This document shows, piece by piece, positions 58,914 to 64,000 of a stretch of DNA of 64,000 bases. The notes beneath the pieces are model-generated. The model was given only the letters and a program-made list of their open reading frames with translations. It did no database searches and had not been told where the DNA came from. The stretch lies in assembly GCA_002900995.3 (NCBI GenBank), contig CM035307.1:372001-436000 (forward strand), given 5' to 3'. Position 1 is the stretch's first letter. Each line of letters starts with the position of its first letter. The position numbers and the translations under genes were made by a program. The DNA is from Ganoderma boninense. Lineage: Eukaryota; Basidiomycota; Agaricomycetes; Polyporales; Polyporaceae.

Positions 58914-59423
58914 TCACTCGTCCTTCGACCGCGCCTTCACTGCACCCTCCCCGAACCCAACCCCAAGCAAGAACGCGGTCCGCATCGAAGCACCCGCATA
59001 TACGAACCCCACGCTACCCCACATCATCGCGTCCCACGTCCAAAACCGAGCAAAAACCTCCGCCCAACCCTTCTCGAGCGCCAGCGGGATCATCGTCGCG
59101 AGGTGCCCAAAATCCGCGATGAGCAGGCCAAACAACAGCACGCGCCACGTGCGGAGCGACGCCGTCGAGCGGAGGACAAGCGCCTCGTTGAGCATGAAGA
59201 GCAGGTAGAGGTTCGAGAGTTGGTACAGCGAGATCAGCGTCGCGGTCGGGGGCGTGAGCGTGCGTGTGAGGGCCGCCGCGGCGGGAGCGGCAGTGAGGTC
59301 GGCGAGGTAGTAGGCCGGGAGGCCGCCTGCGTAGCAGGAGCCGGCGAGGGCGGAAAGGGGCTCGATGTAGAGGAAGAAGAGACGGTAGACGAGGGGGATG
59401 GTGCTGAGGTCTGCCCAGGCCAT
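58914..59423 (-). CDS. Small four-helix membrane protein (DUF7704-like), copy 1
   Basis: Single exon, 169 residues. Helices at about 10-30 (IPLVYRLFFLYIEPLSALAG), 65-85 (LISLYQLSNLYLLFMLNEAL), 95-120 (VLLFGLLIADFGHLATMIPL) and 140-160 (GSVGFVYAGASMRTAFLLG). It is 45-50% alike in conserved blocks to the gene on the other side of the shared promoter. IPLVYR.FFLY.EPL and LVLRSTAS.RTWR are nearly identical. Members of this fungal-only family have no known activity. Confidence 0.85.
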   Translation of the reverse strand: MAWADLSTIPLVYRLFFLYIEPLSALAGSCYAGGLPAYYLADLTAAPAAAALTRTLTPPTATLISLYQLSNLYLLFMLNEALVLRSTASLRTWRVLLFGLLIADFGHLATMIPLALEKGWAEVFARFWTWDAMMWGSVGFVYAGASMRTAFLLGVGFGEGAVKARSKDE

Positions 59424-59449
59424 CGTGGTAGCGGTTCAAGTTGAACTTA

Positions 59450-59560
59450 CGAACTAACTAACTTACTTACCTACTTACTCACTTAACAACTTCCTTAGTT
59501 TCCTGCTTAATTACCTCCTTACTTACTTACTTACTTTCAATTGCCTACTTACTGACTTCC
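59450..59560. repeat. (TTAC)n-type imperfect microsatellite
   Basis: Runs of ACTTACTTACCTACTTACT and CTTACTTACTTACTT over about 110 bp, just upstream of the left gene of the divergent pair. Confidence 0.75.
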
Positions 59561-60102
59561 TTCGAAGTGGGCACAAAAGCCGCAAGTGCAGAGCAGATGG
59601 TGCACGCCTCTTTCCATATCAACACTGCCGCTGAACGAATTTGCAGAGAGGGAGCAACTTGAACGTGAACACAGCTGGAATGGTCTTCGGTCCAGCGGCC
59701 AATTGGAACTCCAAGTTATTGGCTATGCTCGGCTAGCGGTCCACTGGCATCAAAACAGGACCTGCATCTCGAAGAAGTGAGCACCCCAGCAGACGCACTG
59801 ACTTCAGCTCGTTTCTACACATCGTTTCTACACCAATTCTACACTCACAAGCGGTATTCGTGCAGGTCCCATCATAAGTCTCCAGCGGGGCATGATGCAA
59901 ATGGTCCTGCAGAGGAAGCGGGATCACTGGTCATCAGTTACCGGACAGTTAAAACCCGCCACCGCACAGGACGGGGGCGAGCCAGGTTGAGCCAGTAATG
60001 GGTTCCTGTGCATCCAGTATAAGTTCAACGCCAACCTCGCATGTGTCGTACCCACCGTCAAAACTCCCGCCATCCCCAAGGCTCCCAAGCCCCGAGCCCA
60101 CG
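59561..60102. other. Shared upstream region of the divergent membrane-protein pair
   Basis: With the microsatellite it makes up the 680 bp between two start codons. A TATAA-like element (CAGTATAAG, about 60,014) lies about 85 bases before the right-hand ATG. Confidence 0.5.
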
Positions 60103-60636
60103 ATGGCCTCCTCGTCGTCCTCCTCACCCGCACTAGACCACAGCACAATCCCGCTCGTCTACCGCATCTTCTTCCTCTACGTCGAGCCCCTGACCGCGCT
60201 CGTCGGCGCATGCTTCGCCAGCCTCGCCCCCGCGCAGTACCTCGCCTACCTCTCCCCCTCCCCATCCCCCTCCACACCCACCATCGACATCTCCGAGCCG
60301 ACGACTGGCGCGCTCGTCGCGGTGTACCAGCTCGCGAACCTCTTCCTCTTCTGCGGCCTCTCCGAGGCGCTCGTCCTGCGCTCGACCGCGTCGCGCCGCA
60401 CGTGGCGCGCGCTCCTCGTCGCGCTCCTTGTCGCCGACGCTGGCCACCTCGCGACGCTCGTCCCGCTCGCGCGCGCCAAGGGCTGGCTCGCGACGTTCGT
60501 CGCGGGCGACACCGCGTTCGTGTACGTCGCCGCCGGCATGCGCGTCGCGTTCTTGTTGGGGCTCGGGTTCAAGGCTAGGCGTGAGGACGCGGGCGAGGCG
60601 GAGTCTCAGCCGCTCGTGGGTGGGGACCAGCAGTAG
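60103..60636 (+). CDS. Small four-helix membrane protein (DUF7704-like), copy 2
   Basis: Single exon, 177 residues from [20 protein letters not shown]; an upstream in-frame ATG (59,998) would add 35 residues, but the chosen start aligns with the paralogue. Same four helices (IPLVYRIFFLYVEPLTALVG, LVAVYQLANLFLFCGLSEAL, ALLVALLVADAGHLATLVPL, AFVYVAAGMRVAFLLGLGF) and a hydrophilic tail ending QPLVGGDQQ. It is more GC-rich than copy 1. Head-to-head arrangement suggests inverted duplication and possibly co-regulation. Confidence 0.85.
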   Translation: MASSSSSSPALDHSTIPLVYRIFFLYVEPLTALVGACFASLAPAQYLAYLSPSPSPSTPTIDISEPTTGALVAVYQLANLFLFCGLSEALVLRSTASRRTWRALLVALLVADAGHLATLVPLARAKGWLATFVAGDTAFVYVAAGMRVAFLLGLGFKARREDAGEAESQPLVGGDQQ

Positions 60637-60931
60637 ATTGTTACTGCCGAGTTCGGGTGGGCATGTACGTGTGGGATTCTCTTTCCGCGGTACGATGTTC
60701 TTGTGCGTCGTTTGCGCACTCAGCTGACTTCTGACGCTTAACTCCGTATTTGCAGATCCTTGGCGGCGTGCCATGGTCAGGCACCCCGCCGTAAAGACCG
60801 CGTTCTCTCTTGTGCAGTTCGGTAAATATTGGCATTGCCTCGTTTCGCAACCCACAGTGTAATCTGCCTTATCACCCTGCGCGAATGATCCACTCACCAA
60901 GAAGTCGCCCATCGATATTCAGTCCATCACA

Positions 60932-62638
60932 CTACACTTCGAGCCTCGTAGGCATGATGGCGTTTGGTGCGGGGGCGACGCGCGAACGGAACTCGTTCGC
61001 CATGTCGATCATGCGCACCCATTGTACGTCTTCGTGGGTGTTTACCCATTCGATGAAGCGCTCCTACCATGCCAGACGGAGCTAATTAAGTACGCTCCAC
61101 ATGACGCGCGGGAGGAAGGACGTACGAGCATGAGAAGGACGTGAGGCCGGCTGATGGGACAGAGGGGGGGGGCAGAAGTCAGAATCGACGGACTGAGCGG
61201 AGGTGTTTGAGCGTCGGAGTGCTCACCCGCTGACATCTGGGTGGATCGTAATCGGGAAGATGAAGTTCTCCTCCTCTCTACAGACATCGAACCCGAGTCA
61301 GCCAGCGTCGAGGGGAAGTCTGAGAGTGAACAGGGTACCGACCGGTAGAGGTACGTGAACATATCCTTCCACAGCTGTTCCACGTCCCGCGTGTTTACCT
61401 GGGAGACAGCGGTCAGCGTCGCTTCCTTCCGGCTGTCGCTGTCTTCCGGCTGTCGCTGTGAGCGAGACCGAGACAACGTACCCAGCCATTGGAGTTCGCA
61501 GCCGTCTTCACGAATCTGGTAGGTCCCCGAGTTCAGAAAACTAACAACTGGCATCATACAGGTGCATTCTTACATGAGCGGAGGCCAGTCGTCCAAATAC
61601 CTGATGGATGCACTTCAGATCGAATTCATGTATATGTGCTCTGAGGAGAGCAACCTACCAGTTGGCCGGAATCTCCACCAGACCCGTGTCCGCACCGCGA
61701 ACGAGAGGCTTCATCCACGTCTCCGCCTCTGCCTGATAGTTGACCTTTGTCCAATCGTCGCCCACACGCAGGTAGTACGCTTGAGAGCTAAGTGTGGCGA
61801 CCTCATGAGTCAAGGTACATACATCAGTCCTCTGCGCGCCGAGACGCACTCATGCGCCATGTCCGAGTGGTCTGCCACGCTTTCTGAGTAACTGCTGAAT
61901 ATGTTCCCTGAAGACGCACTCACCGTATTCGATGCCCTTCTGGATCAGAAGTCGCGCGCTGTCGCGAGTCGTGTCCCAGCAGGGAGCGCAGTTGCCCTTC
62001 GGTGGGACGCCGTTGTTGAACTTCGTGAGGACGTCATACGCGCGGTCCAGGACGTCCTTCTGCTGTTCGACGGTGAGCCGCGTCTGTCTCTCGTGTAGGT
62101 ACCCATGCAGCCCGCTTTACGCGCACATAATGATAGCGTCAGACACAGCGGACGACGGGGTGGAGAAGGGGTAAGATCCGCGTACATTTCGTGGCCTGCG
62201 TCCCTGACGGCGGCGAGTTGCTCCGGAAATGTCTCTATGCTGTGTCCTACACGTGTACGGTGCTGGTGAGCGTTGGTCGCATAGCGCTCGGAGGATTCGG
62301 AGCCGGATTACATACCTGGGATGAACCACGTAGTCTTGATGTTGTACTTCGCAAACAGCTTCAAGAGACGGGGGATACCGACTTCGCCTGCGTACATCCC
62401 CTGGAATCCGCTGTCGCGGTCAGAGACGCCCCAGCCTCACTGACAAAGACTTACCCTCGACACGTCCGTCGGCGAGTTTTCGGCTCCAAGCGACCCGATC
62501 CTAGGAACAGTCAGGTGTGAGTTAGACGTGGCACCAAAGCATACATACTACATAGCACGAAACGACGTACCAGCCAGACGCAGCGTCTGCGTCCACTCCA
62601 AAACCAATCAGAGCCTTGCGTGGCATCTCGGACGGCAT
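60932..62638 (-). CDS. Polysaccharide deacetylase (NodB homology), copy 2
   Basis: Inverted paralogue of the gene at 40-41.8 kb. Thirteen exons: 62638-62571, 62500-62455, 62400-62316, 62246-62186, 62114-61924, 61871-61850, 61787-61659, 61600-61574, 61515-61482, 61398-61343, 61277-61227, 61150-61126, 61063-60932; 927 bases, 308 residues. Motifs: [46 protein letters not shown] (HxxxH), [37 protein letters not shown]. Exon sizes equal those of copy 1, except that its 156-base exon 7 is split here into 129+27 by an extra intron and that the first and last exons differ in length. The second ATG (62626) aligns with the start of copy 1 and could be the real start. The acceptor before the HGYLHE exon is AAAG, weak but in frame. 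Confidence 0.92.
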
Positions 62639-64000
62639 TCCGCTAGTCAGAGGTAGGGAGACTGGGATATAACCAGCCACGAGGCATGCGCCATTTTATG
62701 TTCATGCACGCAGGGCAAGGGACACAGGAGAGCGAAGTGCGACCTGAAGAGAAGAGGAGCCGGCCCGAAATCCTCATCGTGTCGCAGGCGGAGCTCTTCG
62801 TCCTGCGCGTCGTGCTGTGATAAGGGTGCAATAGGGTGGCCCCGACCCACGGTGGCACTGTTCTGTGAGCTCACATGAGAGATTTCGTGTGGAAGAGTTG
62901 GAACTTGTTGGGGCCGATGTCCGAGTCGGGCTCAAGTCGAGGCGCAATGTTGAGGTTCACATGGCCACACGCACCGTACCAGGAGCAAATCTGGGACCCC
63001 TCGAGAGCATTAAGATTTGTCAAGCGGGATCCAGTACATAGGACGGAGGAAATACAGGGCAGGCCCGCCGACGCGTGCTGTGTTGTCGTGGTCGTGTCCC
63101 TCAGGGCCGGCCCTAAACAACGAGGCGCGGGGCCGCCGGGGAATTATACTCAGACTGCCAGCCACGACGAGACCGTGAATGACTAGCTTATGCTCCGCCC
63201 CTTCCTCTCCTCATTAGTCTACTACTCGTGCGTATCTCCATCTTACTGAAGTACTTTGTGCTGTGGAACAGTAATCCCTTACAAAAACACCCAGCTGAAA
63301 GCCCAGGCCCATAGGAATACTTTCTACCGGATGGTCCGTCCCACTCAAAAAACTATCGTGGGCCACGGATCCCCACAGTGACATTTGACTTTAAGGAACT
63401 TATGAGGTGTGATTTAGGTATGTTTGCTCGCTGAGTCATCTCTGTCAAAACATCGCATACCCTTCCAGGCGCAGATCACTCGCCCATCGGCTTCTCGAGA
63501 AAGCTCAGCCAGTTCAGTATGTCCGACGCCGTATCCGTGGTCATTCAGTCTCCTCGTGCTTGGGCTTCGCACACAAGACGCTCTATGTTTGGGCACACTG
63601 TGAGTGAAAGAAGCCATTAATCTCCTCGGCTATAGTATGCCGGATCCGCATCATGGCTATCATCGTTCAAGGCTCAGCCTTCTCGAATGCCCTACCCCGG
63701 CAATCGGCTCCGATCCAGACGAGCTTACGCAGACTGACTGTGTTTGCGTTAGATACCGCCTGAGCAGAACGTCGGATCTCTAGGTCGCATCTCAAAACTC
63801 AGGACCAATCACATTCCCCAGCACGAGGTGCGGGGTAATTTGATAGGCTGCAACATTCTGGACGGCACAGAAGTTCTTCGAGGACCTGTGGAAGTTGCAT
63901 AGGGTGGTCAATTGACGGTTAAATCATGCCGATCACCGTTCAGACCAACTCAATACGAATAGACCCCGGTTCTGCGACCTCGCCTCCCAGATGCCCGGGG
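62639..64000. other. Intergenic to the right edge
   Basis: 1.36 kb upstream of the deacetylase. No gene, RNA or repeat recognised; moderate GC, short open frames only. Confidence 0.45.

Noticed and set aside
1..64000. CRISPR arrays, bacterial operons, rRNA or tRNA genes
   Set aside because: No regularly spaced identical repeats, no ribosome-binding-site-linked gene strings, and no convincing tRNA cloverleaf or rRNA sequence was seen by eye; a dedicated tRNA search was not possible.

Overview
This window is genomic DNA from a filamentous basidiomycete, most likely a wood-decaying agaricomycete of the polypore type. The evidence is GC-rich coding exons split by many 50-70 bp GT-AG introns, several very small exons, and a gene set typical of such fungi: three copper-radical (glyoxal-type) oxidase genes, class I sesquiterpene synthases with a DEYTD motif, a Zn2Cys6 transcription factor, 2-oxoglutarate oxygenase, metacaspase-like and polysaccharide deacetylase genes. 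Nothing prokaryotic was seen.

Layout. 0-1.4 kb: 5' half of an amino-acid permease (-) running off the left edge, with a dispersed repeat inside one intron. 1.8-6.9 kb: Zn2Cys6 transcription factor (+) with an intron of almost 2 kb. 7.3-11.8 kb: two tandem glyoxal-oxidase-like genes (-), each carrying a net one-base indel. 12.4-14.2 kb: FAH-family enzyme (-), divergent from a SIN-pathway Cdc14 protein (+, 15-17 kb). 17.5-31 kb: a duplication and decay zone. It holds a terpene synthase pseudogene, a 2.1 kb block present twice (18.9 and 26.7 kb) with a long hairpin inside, adjacent relics of a glyoxal oxidase and of the AP endonuclease gene, two genes of an unrecognised two-repeat family, a second terpene synthase relic and an intact terpene synthase. 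32.8-34.6 kb: intact glyoxal oxidase (+). 35.4-37.9 kb: complete amino-acid permease (-). 39.2 kb: a 444 bp MITE with TA target duplication. 40-41.8 kb: polysaccharide deacetylase (+). 43.8-45.1 kb: second copy of the permease-intron repeat and the 3' end of a LINE. 46.4-47.5 kb: serine/proline-rich hypothetical protein. 50.1-52.7 kb: Apn1 AP endonuclease plus a broken 3' duplicate. 53.5-55.1 kb: metacaspase-like gene whose catalytic His position reads Gln, fused to the same domain as the 23-25 kb genes. 55.5-57.9 kb: 2OG-Fe(II) oxygenase and a C-terminal relic of another. 58.9-60.6 kb: divergent pair of four-helix membrane proteins. 60.9-62.6 kb: second polysaccharide deacetylase (-).

What stands out. 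(1) A catalytically altered metacaspase carries an N-terminal domain that also occurs, without protease, in two neighbouring genes. This is the best candidate for an undescribed system. (2) Gene fragments in the window derive from other genes in the same window (glyoxal oxidase, apn1, terpene synthase, 2OG oxygenase), which points to active local duplication and capture. (3) Exon models were built by hand from splice signals and frame. Those for the permeases, FAH, apn1, both deacetylases, the 2OG oxygenase and terpene synthase 3 close in frame from start to stop or edge. Coordinates of single exon ends may be off by one or two bases.
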